From: JBFHFS01 sp041583495
Lineage (GTDB): Bacteria; Bacteroidota; Bacteroidia; Bacteroidales; Marinilabiliaceae
DNA: 64,000 nucleotides
Direction of reading: 5' to 3'
Assembly: GCA_041583495.1 (NCBI GenBank)
Contig: JBFHFS010000023.1
Coordinates: 14,054-78,053, forward strand
A program made the position numbers and the translations under genes. This document shows positions 27,062 to 34,436 of this stretch, piece by piece; position 1 is the first letter of the stretch, and every line of letters starts with the position of its first letter. The notes beneath the pieces are model-generated. The model ran no database searches. It was given only the letters and a program-made list of their open reading frames with translations, and was not told the DNA's origin.

Positions 27062-27823
27062 TCAAATATAATCATTCAGCCAATAGGCACCAAAACCAAC
27101 CCATTCCTGAAACAATAGCTGCCATTGTCCAATAATTACCGGGGAGGGAATCACAAAATCACGCCATGTTGGGGGGCGCACACTTGCCAGGGGGTCGGCA
27201 GGATAAACCTCTACAGAGAATCCTGCTTTCTCGAAACAAGCCCTTGCCCGGCGCATATGGAAGGCCGAGGTGACCAGAAGAATATTTTTTTCCAGACCCT
27301 CTTTTTCAAAAAGAGAAGCCGTAAAAGCTGCATTTTCCCTGGTATTTCGCGATGCTGACTCGACCAAAATACGACCCTTGGTCCAATCAAAGCCCTTCAG
27401 ATATCGATCCAATAACTCGCCCTCAGAAAGCTGATTGCCGAAGAGTTCACCACTACCACCCGAAATGATGAGGGTATCCACCTCATGGGTGGTTAAAAGC
27501 CACAGACTTTGAAACAGACGATCGGCGCTTTGTCCAAACCGGGGTAACCCGGTGACCTTATTCTCTGAGGCCATCCCACCCAGAACAACCGCCTTGGTAT
27601 ATCGGGAATGCAGAGACGAGGGAGCCACCGGTGCCACCTCCCACAAATCCGCAGCCTGTTGAAACAAAAAACTATTCGAAAAAAAAAGCAACAATGCGAT
27701 GGAAGCGAATCGAAGCCTCCCCCTATTGCGACCTTTGACAAAACGAGCGGCCAACATCAAAAAAAGCGCCCAAATAAAGGGCGAAAGAATCACATTCAGC
27801 AACTTCGACAAGACAAAAAACAT
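27062..27823 (-). CDS. YdcF family (DUF218) membrane-anchored protein
   Basis: The 253-residue protein has two N-terminal hydrophobic segments (about 1-25 and 36-55), followed by a DUF218 domain: AVVLGGMA, GQSADRLFQSLWLL, TLIISGGSGE, SASRNTRENAAFTASLF and LLVTSAFHMRRA. DUF218 proteins are inner-membrane proteins with the active face in the periplasm. Some relatives (ElyC, SanA) affect envelope or peptidoglycan precursor metabolism; the biochemical activity is not settled. The ATG start at 27823 is preferred over TTG 27829. It is immediately upstream of the sigma gene and may be cotranscribed with it. Confidence 0.9.
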   Translation of the reverse strand: MFFVLSKLLNVILSPFIWALFLMLAARFVKGRNRGRLRFASIALLLFFSNSFLFQQAADLWEVAPVAPSSLHSRYTKAVVLGGMASENKVTGLPRFGQSADRLFQSLWLLTTHEVDTLIISGGSGELFGNQLSEGELLDRYLKGFDWTKGRILVESASRNTRENAAFTASLFEKEGLEKNILLVTSAFHMRRARACFEKAGFSVEVYPADPLASVRPPTWRDFVIPSPVIIGQWQLLFQEWVGFGAYWLNDYI

Positions 27824-27869
27824 AGGCAAATGATAGAAGATAAAAAAATTAAATCCTCAAATGTACTTA

Positions 27870-28200
27870 GAGTCTGTTGAAAAAAAGTTTTGTAATAAAA
27901 AAAAAGTCCAACCCTCTCAGGATATCTTATCTTCAGGGGGTTAACCCGATTCGTCTGAGTTCACGCCGAAGCCAACGTTTATTCAAACTTAACCTTCGAT
28001 GGAAATCCGGATGACAAAGGCGGCAGACCTTGAATCTGAATAACCTCCGGTGAAACCGCAGGTCAGACTAAACCAGCTGCCCGGAACCCCAAAGTGGATT
28101 CAATAAATGTAAGGTTTTCACTTGAATATAGAAAAGCCCACCTATTCTAAGATCCGCCAAATACCCGGGATAAGAAAAGCAATACTTCGTTGCTCACATT
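27870..28200. other. gene-free stretch with possible relic element
   Basis: No intact gene is seen between 27824 and 28296. The sequence near 27871 (gagtctgttgaaaaaaagtt) resembles ends of insertion sequences. On the minus strand 27952-28067 is open for 39 codons rich in Arg and His, with CRLCHPDFHRR, ending in a stop at 27940-27950. On the plus strand short open pieces read PPVKPQVRLNQLPGTPKW. These look like decayed coding or a repeated intergenic element rather than a working gene. The revcomp of 28104-28130 shares the string aaaaccttacattt with the intergenic region at 31207-31220. Confidence 0.3.
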
Positions 28201-28223
28201 TCGCTCATCTTAGATAAAAAAGA

Positions 28224-28256
28224 AAGCCTCTGCCTTTTTGGTTTTGGCAGAGGCTT
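28224..28256 (-). terminator. perfect 11-bp hairpin with minus-strand T run
   Basis: The arms aagcctctgcc (28224-28234) and ggcagaggctt (28246-28256) pair perfectly. On the minus strand the hairpin is followed by a T-rich run (28213-28222). No minus-strand gene ends right before it; the nearest is the DUF6588 gene, whose mRNA would have to cross the whole nitroreductase gene. It could also shape the 5' end of a plus-strand transcript. Confidence 0.6.
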
Positions 28257-28296
28257 ATACATTTTATATTTTTGAACAACCCAAAAAACTGCTGCT

Positions 28297-28812
28297 ATGG
28301 ATTTTAAAGCGCTTATAGAGAAGAGACATTCAACCAGAGATTTTAACCCCGAAAAGCTTCCCGAAAGTCTGCTGCTCGAGGTGCTGGATGCAGGTCGAAT
28401 GGCCCCTTCGGCGGCCAACTTACAACCCTGGCTCTTCATTGTTGTAAACAACGACGAAACACTACAGTCGCTCCGGGAAGCTTATCCCCGGGATTGGTTT
28501 GCCACTGCCCCACAGGTAATTGTGATTTGTTCCGACCTTCAACAATCCTGGAAAAGGGCATTGGATCAAAAAGACCATGCCGACATAGATGTGGCCATTG
28601 CCACCGACCATATAACCCTCCGGGCGGCCGAAATGGGCCTTGGCACCTGTTGGGTTTGTAATTTCAACCCGGCCAGGGTTTCTAACACCCTTCAGCTGCC
28701 AGCTCATATCCAACCCGTGGTATTACTGCCTATTGGGTGGCCTCAGAAGGTCTCCGCTCCCGGCAAAAACCGCAAGCCGATGACCGACATCACCCGGTTT
28801 AACGGATATTGA
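28297..28812 (+). CDS. nitroreductase family protein (FMN-dependent)
   Basis: The 171-residue protein has the family opening IEKRHSTRDF (FMN phosphate contacts), GRMAPSAANLQPW, a central ITLRAAEMGLGTCWVCNF, and VVLPIGWP near the C terminus. Such proteins use FMN and NAD(P)H to reduce quinones, nitro compounds or other acceptors. It is at the short end of the family length. Its last 14 bases overlap the 3' end of the convergent DUF6588 gene. No clear promoter element was found in front. Confidence 0.92.
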   Translation: MDFKALIEKRHSTRDFNPEKLPESLLLEVLDAGRMAPSAANLQPWLFIVVNNDETLQSLREAYPRDWFATAPQVIVICSDLQQSWKRALDQKDHADIDVAIATDHITLRAAEMGLGTCWVCNFNPARVSNTLQLPAHIQPVVLLPIGWPQKVSAPGKNRKPMTDITRFNGY

Positions 28813-29788
28813 TACCCACCCCGGCAGTGATCGTTGAATAGTCCCCAACGGTGTAGTCGCCATGCAGAGATAAAAATCCGAGACGTATCCGCATTCCGGC
28901 ATTGAAGTCTAGGCCGTTGATTTTATACGATAACGACAAAGGATCTTTCTGCATCGAGGAGGAGCCTCCTATTTCGTATTCCCCGTTGAGGTCAATATCG
29001 CTGGTAGCGGAACCATAACCTACACCGGTATAAAAAGAGATCACCGGGAAGTTTGCCCCGATCAGCAAACGTGAAGTAAGAGCACTGGAGGCAATCACCA
29101 ATTCGTTATCGGGATTGGAATCCTCCATGGGAATATTGCTCTTAAGATTGGTATAACCAACCAAAGCCGATAGCTGAAGGAAAGGAACCCGCTTGACAAA
29201 AGGAATGTAATCCTTTAAACTGTGTTTCAATCCAAAACCGTAGAGGCCAACCGAACCCACATCTCCAACATCCATCTTGGGAATAAGGCGCACCATCACC
29301 TCACTATGAAAAGGCAGCCCTACGCCAACCTGAACCATGGGAGCGGGTAAAATATCAAAGCCAGCCCCGTTGGGGAGTGTAAAAGCAGCATATTCCCCTC
29401 CGGAAGTTTTTGGCTGAAGTGAGGGAAGCATGGATTCTTCAAATTCTCCGGCCATGTTAGGGGCTATCTTAGGACCTGAGACGTACTCAAAATCCTGAAG
29501 ATCAAGGGAGCTAACGTCAAAACTGGTTTTCGACGAAGGCGTCATGGTGGCCATCACACTCAGGGTAATATCGAACCCACCCACCCCATGAACCTTGGCC
29601 GTATTGTACCATCCGCCATTGAGTGATTTTCCCAACATCTCACCAAAGGGCTGAAGGTAAGCTTTGGACAGGACCCGGGCATCCTGAAGCCCTGCGCTCA
29701 AAAAGCCATCCACATCGTCCTGAGCTGCCATCGGAAAGGTCAACATTAAAGCGAATATCGCGACAAAACTCTTTTTTAAAATTTTCAT
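28799..29788 (-). CDS. DUF6588 family outer-membrane-type protein
   Basis: The 329-residue protein has a signal peptide ending at FPMAAQDD and a sequence of alternating hydrophobic strands ending in the outer-membrane style TITAGVGINIR, consistent with a small beta-barrel. DUF6588 (LSKAYLQPFGEMLGKSLNGGWYN near the N terminus) is found almost only in Bacteroidota and has no known function. The gene follows the SPOR-domain gene by 28 bases and is probably cotranscribed with it. Its stop overlaps the nitroreductase gene on the other strand. Confidence 0.85.
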   Translation of the reverse strand: MKILKKSFVAIFALMLTFPMAAQDDVDGFLSAGLQDARVLSKAYLQPFGEMLGKSLNGGWYNTAKVHGVGGFDITLSVMATMTPSSKTSFDVSSLDLQDFEYVSGPKIAPNMAGEFEESMLPSLQPKTSGGEYAAFTLPNGAGFDILPAPMVQVGVGLPFHSEVMVRLIPKMDVGDVGSVGLYGFGLKHSLKDYIPFVKRVPFLQLSALVGYTNLKSNIPMEDSNPDNELVIASSALTSRLLIGANFPVISFYTGVGYGSATSDIDLNGEYEIGGSSSMQKDPLSLSYKINGLDFNAGMRIRLGFLSLHGDYTVGDYSTITAGVGINIR

Positions 29789-29816
29789 AGCTCCTATTTT
29801 TGATTTTGGTTAAATT

Positions 29817-30857
29817 CTATTGTTTACTCTTCAAATATTTCAATGCTTCTGCAATAGTGACACGCTGATTGTGGCTGTATGCCACAATAAAACCCTTTAC
29901 TTTCTCCCGGCTCATCGCCTGTTTGGCCTCCTCAAGCGTTAAGAACTCACCAAAGGAATAGCGGTACCAACCACTTCCCAGTCGCTCCACAACAGCTGTT
30001 TCTCCACTGTAAGCAGCTCGTATTTGAGCCTGGGTTAATGGAACCCGGCTGGCCAGGAACTGGATAGAAAAAAACACTTCAGGCTCAACGCTATCGGGCA
30101 CTACCACCCATTCCTTCTTTTCAATGGGTTGTTGAGCCTCCTCCTTCAATTCGGTAGAATCCACGGCTGCCTCCTCCTTAACTTTCAAGGAATCGGAAGC
30201 TCCCTTCAATACCATTGGTAAGGCGGTTTGCGTTGGCAAACGCTTTTCCTCTCCCCAAGGCTCATCTGCCACCTCTGCTGGTTCAAACTGTTCATCTGCC
30301 AGGTTCACTGTTTCCAGCTTACAAACATTCTTAAGAACAGATGAGAGAATACCCAGGGCCTTCATCTCCGATTTCGCTGCATCCTCAAACATCTCTAAAG
30401 AAGAAGTGCGAAAAGATAGGTTCTCAGCTTTTCTTCTGATGACTTCTGCATCCTTAAAATGTTGTTTCACTTGCTGCTCCACCCCCCTGTAACACGCATA
30501 ACACTCGTGCCGGAGCACCTTAACTAAAATTCTGTATTGCAAACGATGAGCATCTTCAATATACGTCCCTGCTTTTCGTTGCAACCGTTGCCTGTGTTCC
30601 TGCAACCTTGAATCCTTTAACTTGCCCGAGGTTCCTTCAGCTTCATTCTGGTTCAGTTGGGCCTGTAATTCCCCGGCTTTATCAAACAGTTTCTCTCCTT
30701 TACGCAGAAACGAAACCGCCTGTTTCAATTTTTTTTGATATTTGGCCGGCAACAGCTCTTCCGACACCACCATTCCATGAGGTGACTGGGCAACTATCAG
30801 AACCGGACAAAGCCACCCCAGAACAAAAAAAACACTGAAGAACAACACTTTATTCAT
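29817..30857 (-). CDS. SPOR-domain-like envelope protein with coiled coil
   Basis: The 346-residue protein has a signal peptide (residues 1-23, ending VAQSP), a charged helical region of about 40-160 likely to form coiled coils, an acidic linker, and a C-terminal SPOR-like domain (FFSIQFLASRVPLTQAQI, GSGWYRYSFGEFLTLEEAKQAM, GFIVAYSHNQRV). SPOR domains bind denuded peptidoglycan, often at division sites. The role of this protein is not known; it is likely periplasmic. It precedes the DUF6588 gene. Confidence 0.8.
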   Translation of the reverse strand: MNKVLFFSVFFVLGWLCPVLIVAQSPHGMVVSEELLPAKYQKKLKQAVSFLRKGEKLFDKAGELQAQLNQNEAEGTSGKLKDSRLQEHRQRLQRKAGTYIEDAHRLQYRILVKVLRHECYACYRGVEQQVKQHFKDAEVIRRKAENLSFRTSSLEMFEDAAKSEMKALGILSSVLKNVCKLETVNLADEQFEPAEVADEPWGEEKRLPTQTALPMVLKGASDSLKVKEEAAVDSTELKEEAQQPIEKKEWVVVPDSVEPEVFFSIQFLASRVPLTQAQIRAAYSGETAVVERLGSGWYRYSFGEFLTLEEAKQAMSREKVKGFIVAYSHNQRVTIAEALKYLKSKQ

Positions 30858-31115
30858 AGACCTAAAAATAACACAACATTAGCATCTTTCTCAATCAAAG
30901 TTAACACCATATTGGATGGAATGGTAGAGAGCCAAGATAAAAAACGATGAAAATATAATCTCATAGTAAAACCCGGCAAGTAAAAGAGCTACCCTCCCAA
31001 TCCTCCCGACGGGGCTTCAGGCAACCCTTTGAAAAGCATCCCCTGAGATATAAATTAAGAATTATCACACCAAATTGTTCTAAAAACCACTAATTTTGAG
31101 GGCAAAATATCTTTT

Positions 31116-31173
31116 ACCTGGTGGAGCGCTATGAGCGCAACGAGACATCGCTCCACTTTGCATTAACCCAGGT
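31116..31173. repeat. nested inverted repeat
   Basis: The outer arms acctgg (31116-31121) and ccaggt (31168-31173) enclose inner arms tggagcg (31122-31128) and cgctcca (31149-31155). The inner loop itself repeats gagcgcaacgag-like words. The RNA of either strand could fold. Confidence 0.6.
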
Positions 31174-31231
31174 ATAGGAAATGTTGGCTTTTCACCATAA
31201 CCCGGGTAAAAACCTTACATTTTCCGGATCA

Positions 31232-31252
31232 ATTGAGCGAGAATCGCTCAAT
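31232..31252. repeat. perfect 9-bp inverted repeat with GAA loop
   Basis: attgagcga (31232-31240), gaa, tcgctcaat (31244-31252). It is followed by ttagttttta on the plus strand, so it could work as a weak terminator or a leader hairpin of the peptidase mRNA. Confidence 0.6.
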
Positions 31253-31331
31253 TTAGTTTTTAATCGAAGTATGAAACAATAATGACTGCCCGGTTTTGTG
31301 CAGGTTTTCTAACAAAAAAAATCGGAAACAC

Positions 31332-33458
31332 ATGAAAAAATCATCTCTAATGTTTGCCGCAGCAACTATTGGTGCGGTCACTATTTTTTCGTCCTGTAAA
31401 CATGTAACACACATGACTGACAAAAATCCATTACTAGAGTCCTTTACCTCACCACATCAAACGGCCCCTTTCGACCAAATAAGCGAAGCCGATTATATGC
31501 CCGCCTTCAAAAAAGGACTAGAATCAGGCAGACAGGATATCGAAGCGATTATCCACAACGCCCAATCGCCCGACTTTGAGAACACCATTGAAGCACTTGA
31601 GCACTCCGGCCAGTTATTGGATAAGGTAAGTACCATCTTCTTCAACCTCAATTCAGCCGAGACCAATGACACCATACAGGCCATTGCCCGCGAAGTATCG
31701 CCAATGCTTTCGGAGTATTCCAATGACATCTGGCTGAACGAAAAACTCTTTGAAAAAGTAAAAACGGTGTTTTCAGCCAATGAAAACAGCAACCTGCTGA
31801 ACAAAGAACAAAAAAAGCTGCTCGACGACACCTATAAAGGCTTCACTCGCCGGGGAGCACTCCTCAGCGGAGAGAAAAAGAGCCGCTATCGGGAAATCTC
31901 TTCTGAGTTGTCCCAATTAACCCTTCAGTTTGGGGAGAATGTACTGGCCGAAACCAATGATTTCACCCTTCTTGTTGAAGACATCAACGAGCTTTCGGGC
32001 CTTCCCGAAGCCTTGATCGAGGCTGCTGCCCAACTGGCCAGGGAGAAGGAGAAAACAGGCTGGCTCTTCACGCTTCATTTTCCCAGCTACTACCCGTTCA
32101 TGAAGTTTGCCGACAATCGGGCCCTTCGCGAAAAGATGTTTCGTGCTTACTCCTCGAGGGGTAACCAGGACAACGAGCGAAACAACAACGAAATCATCAA
32201 AAAAATTGTCGCTTTAAGATTGGAAAAGGCACAATTGTTGGGTTTTCCCAATCATGCCGATTATGTTTTGTCTGAGCAGATGGCAAAAACGCCCGAAAAG
32301 GTGAACTCCTTTTTAGCCGAACTGCTGAATGCCTCGCTTCCCTTTGCCAAAAAAGAACTGGAGGAAGTAAAAACCTTTGCCCAATCCCTGGGATTCACTG
32401 AACCCATGCAGCGATGGGATTTTGCCTACTATTCGGAAAAGTTAAAGACCAGCCGTTTTGAGTTAAGTGATGAAATGACTAAACCCTATTTCCAGCTGGA
32501 AAAGGTGAAACAGGGCATTTTTGATCTGACTCACCAGCTATATGGCATCACCTATAGACCAAACCCGGAAATCCCGGTTTACCACAGCGAAGTTGAGGCT
32601 TTTGACGTATTCGACAAGGACAGCTCTTTTTTGGCTGTGCTTTATCTGGACTTTTTCCCCAGAACAGGGAAACAGGGCGGTGCCTGGATGACCTCCTACC
32701 AGGAGCAACACATGGAAAACGGAACCGACGTTCGCCCGCACATCTCCATCGTGACCAATTTTACCAGACCCACCTCTACCCGCCCCTCCTTGCTCACTTT
32801 TAACGAGGTAACCACATTTCTGCATGAATTTGGGCATGGCCTCCATGGCATGCTTAGTCGGGTTACCTACAAAAGTCTGGCAGGCACCAGCGTACACCGG
32901 GATTTTGTTGAACTGCCCTCCCAGATCATGGAAAACTGGGCCCAACAAAAAGAATGGCTCCAACAGGTGGCCGTTCACTATCAAACCGGAGAGGCTATTC
33001 CCTCCGAGCTGGTGGATAAAATCATTGCCAGCGCCAACTTCCAGAGTGGATATGCCGCCGTCAGACAACTCAGCTTTGGGTTAAACGACATGGCCTGGCA
33101 TACCATCCCGGCACCCGTAAACCAGGAGGTATGTGCCTTTGAAAAAACAGCCATGGCCCCCACCGAGTTGTTCCCCCCCATAGAGGGCAGTTGCATGAGT
33201 ACCGCCTTCACCCACATTTTCGACGGAGGGTATGCCGCCGGTTATTATGGATACAAATGGGCCGAAGTGCTGGACGCAGATGCATTCGACCTGTTTAAGA
33301 AAAATGGCGTATTTGATCAAAAGACGGCTCTTTCGTTCCGCACCAACATCCTGGAAAAGGGTGGAACCGAAGATCCCATGACTCTTTATGTTAACTTCAG
33401 AGGCCACGAACCCTCAATTGAGCCCCTACTTGAGAGAGACGGAATGGTAAAACATTAA
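31332..33458 (+). CDS. dcp: M3 family zinc metallopeptidase, peptidyl-dipeptidase type, lipoprotein
   Basis: From ATG 31332 the protein is 708 residues with a lipoprotein signal (lipobox FSSC), then the M3 thimet-oligopeptidase fold: NPLLESFTSPHQTAPFDQI near the start and the zinc motif H498-E-F-G-H502 with the downstream Glu. PVYHSEVEAFDVFD and GGYAAGYYGYKWAEVLDADAF are typical of Dcp rather than oligopeptidase A. It should remove dipeptides from the C terminus of peptides in the periplasm. The frame opens at 31296, but the first 12 codons would break the signal peptide. It stands alone. Confidence 0.93.
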   Translation: MKKSSLMFAAATIGAVTIFSSCKHVTHMTDKNPLLESFTSPHQTAPFDQISEADYMPAFKKGLESGRQDIEAIIHNAQSPDFENTIEALEHSGQLLDKVSTIFFNLNSAETNDTIQAIAREVSPMLSEYSNDIWLNEKLFEKVKTVFSANENSNLLNKEQKKLLDDTYKGFTRRGALLSGEKKSRYREISSELSQLTLQFGENVLAETNDFTLLVEDINELSGLPEALIEAAAQLAREKEKTGWLFTLHFPSYYPFMKFADNRALREKMFRAYSSRGNQDNERNNNEIIKKIVALRLEKAQLLGFPNHADYVLSEQMAKTPEKVNSFLAELLNASLPFAKKELEEVKTFAQSLGFTEPMQRWDFAYYSEKLKTSRFELSDEMTKPYFQLEKVKQGIFDLTHQLYGITYRPNPEIPVYHSEVEAFDVFDKDSSFLAVLYLDFFPRTGKQGGAWMTSYQEQHMENGTDVRPHISIVTNFTRPTSTRPSLLTFNEVTTFLHEFGHGLHGMLSRVTYKSLAGTSVHRDFVELPSQIMENWAQQKEWLQQVAVHYQTGEAIPSELVDKIIASANFQSGYAAVRQLSFGLNDMAWHTIPAPVNQEVCAFEKTAMAPTELFPPIEGSCMSTAFTHIFDGGYAAGYYGYKWAEVLDADAFDLFKKNGVFDQKTALSFRTNILEKGGTEDPMTLYVNFRGHEPSIEPLLERDGMVKH

Positions 33459-33556
33459 TCTTGCCGGACGAAAGATTTTATGATCGGGATTAAAAGTGAT
33501 CCCCAACCCATATAATTTTTAGCCTCCGCAAAGAATCACTACCTGCTCAATAAAGA

Positions 33557-33611
33557 AAAGCCTGTTGGTGAAATGGATTAAAATGGATAGACGGCCTTAC
33601 AACAGGCTTTT
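33557..33611 (+). terminator. possible terminator hairpin after the M3 peptidase
   Basis: aaaagcctgtt (33557-33567) pairs with aacaggctttt (33601-33611), a perfect 11-bp stem with a 33-base loop. It lies 99 bases past the peptidase stop. Only a short T run follows, so activity is uncertain. The rest of the gene-free stretch 33459-33755 shows nothing else. Confidence 0.45.
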
Positions 33612-33755
33612 CTATCCACTTTATTTCGTTTCACCTTTTTTATTAACCTTCTGTCCCCGACCGAACATAATTCAAATCCCGGAGTTTATATCCAAACGGG
33701 ATAAGGGAAAATCAACGGCTCCCCCCGGTTTCAAAGCAACTTAACATCCTAAACC

Positions 33756-34322
33756 ATGAAGCTTCACATCAAAAATATGGTTTGCGATCGCTGCATCATG
33801 ATGGTCGAAAGCGAACTTAAGAAACTCGGGTTACATCCTGTCTCGGTCACCCTCGGCGTTGCGGAAATTTCTGAAAGTCATCTTTCCGACACACAACTAA
33901 AAACGGTAGATCAACAGCTTACAAGCCTTGGCTTTGAGCGCATAGAAGACCAGAAGAAACAAATGATCGAACAGGTCAAAGCCCTGATAATTAAAAAAAT
34001 ACACTACGACACCCTTCAGCAAGGCTTCAACTGGTCGTCGCATATCAGCCAAAATGTTTACCACGATTACCGTTATCTGAGTCAGCTTTTTTCAGCCATG
34101 GAAAGCCTCACCATTGAACAATACATTATCCGGCAAAAAATTGAGAAGGTTAAGGAACTCATCGTTTACGATCAACTCAACTTAACTGAAATATCCTACC
34201 AACTGGGCTACAGCAGTCCGGCCCATATGAGCAATCAGTTTAAAAAGATTACGGGGATGACTCCCGGGCACTTTAAGAAACTAAGGAAACCCTTACGCAC
34301 ACCCATCGACAAAGTGAAATAG
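33756..34322 (+). CDS. HMA-domain / AraC-type helix-turn-helix fusion regulator
   Basis: The 188-residue protein joins an N-terminal heavy-metal-associated-like domain (residues 1-68, with C10-D-R-C13) to a C-terminal AraC helix-turn-helix (about 95-182: LTEISYQLGYSSPAHMSNQFKKITGMTPGHFKK). The gene is 114 bases before copA on the same strand and followed by a further HMA gene, so it is most likely a copper-sensing activator or regulator of this operon, with the HMA domain as the metal sensor. It is a compact architecture compared with MerR-type CueR. Metal specificity is inferred from context. Confidence 0.88.
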   Translation: MKLHIKNMVCDRCIMMVESELKKLGLHPVSVTLGVAEISESHLSDTQLKTVDQQLTSLGFERIEDQKKQMIEQVKALIIKKIHYDTLQQGFNWSSHISQNVYHDYRYLSQLFSAMESLTIEQYIIRQKIEKVKELIVYDQLNLTEISYQLGYSSPAHMSNQFKKITGMTPGHFKKLRKPLRTPIDKVK

Positions 34323-34371
34323 ATGTAAGTCTTTCCGAAAAATATGTAACAGAACTCACCCCGGAGGCCCT

Positions 34372-34379
34372 TACTTTTG
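34372..34379 (+). promoter_or_regulatory. -7 element in front of copA
   Basis: TACTTTTG matches TAnnTTTG perfectly, 57 bases before the copA start. There is no -33 TTTG at normal spacing, as expected for a promoter that needs an activator such as the upstream HMA-AraC protein. Confidence 0.45.
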
Positions 34380-34436
34380 TTATATCCAAATTCGTAATAT
34401 GACAACACGATAAGGGAATTACACAAGCAACGCATT

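Larger units (their letters stand above)
30858..31331. other. divergent control region with inverted repeats
   Basis: The 474 bases between the divergent SPOR and M3 peptidase genes hold no gene. They contain a nested inverted repeat at 31116-31173 and a perfect 9-bp hairpin at 31232-31252. No convincing TAnnTTTG promoter was found. Confidence 0.5.

Noticed and set aside
28194..28451. 85-codon minus-strand frame before the nitroreductase gene
   Set aside because: It is largely antisense to the nitroreductase N terminus and includes the terminator hairpin.
32538..33068. 176-codon minus-strand frame inside the M3 peptidase
   Set aside because: Antisense shadow over the zinc-site region of a clear gene.
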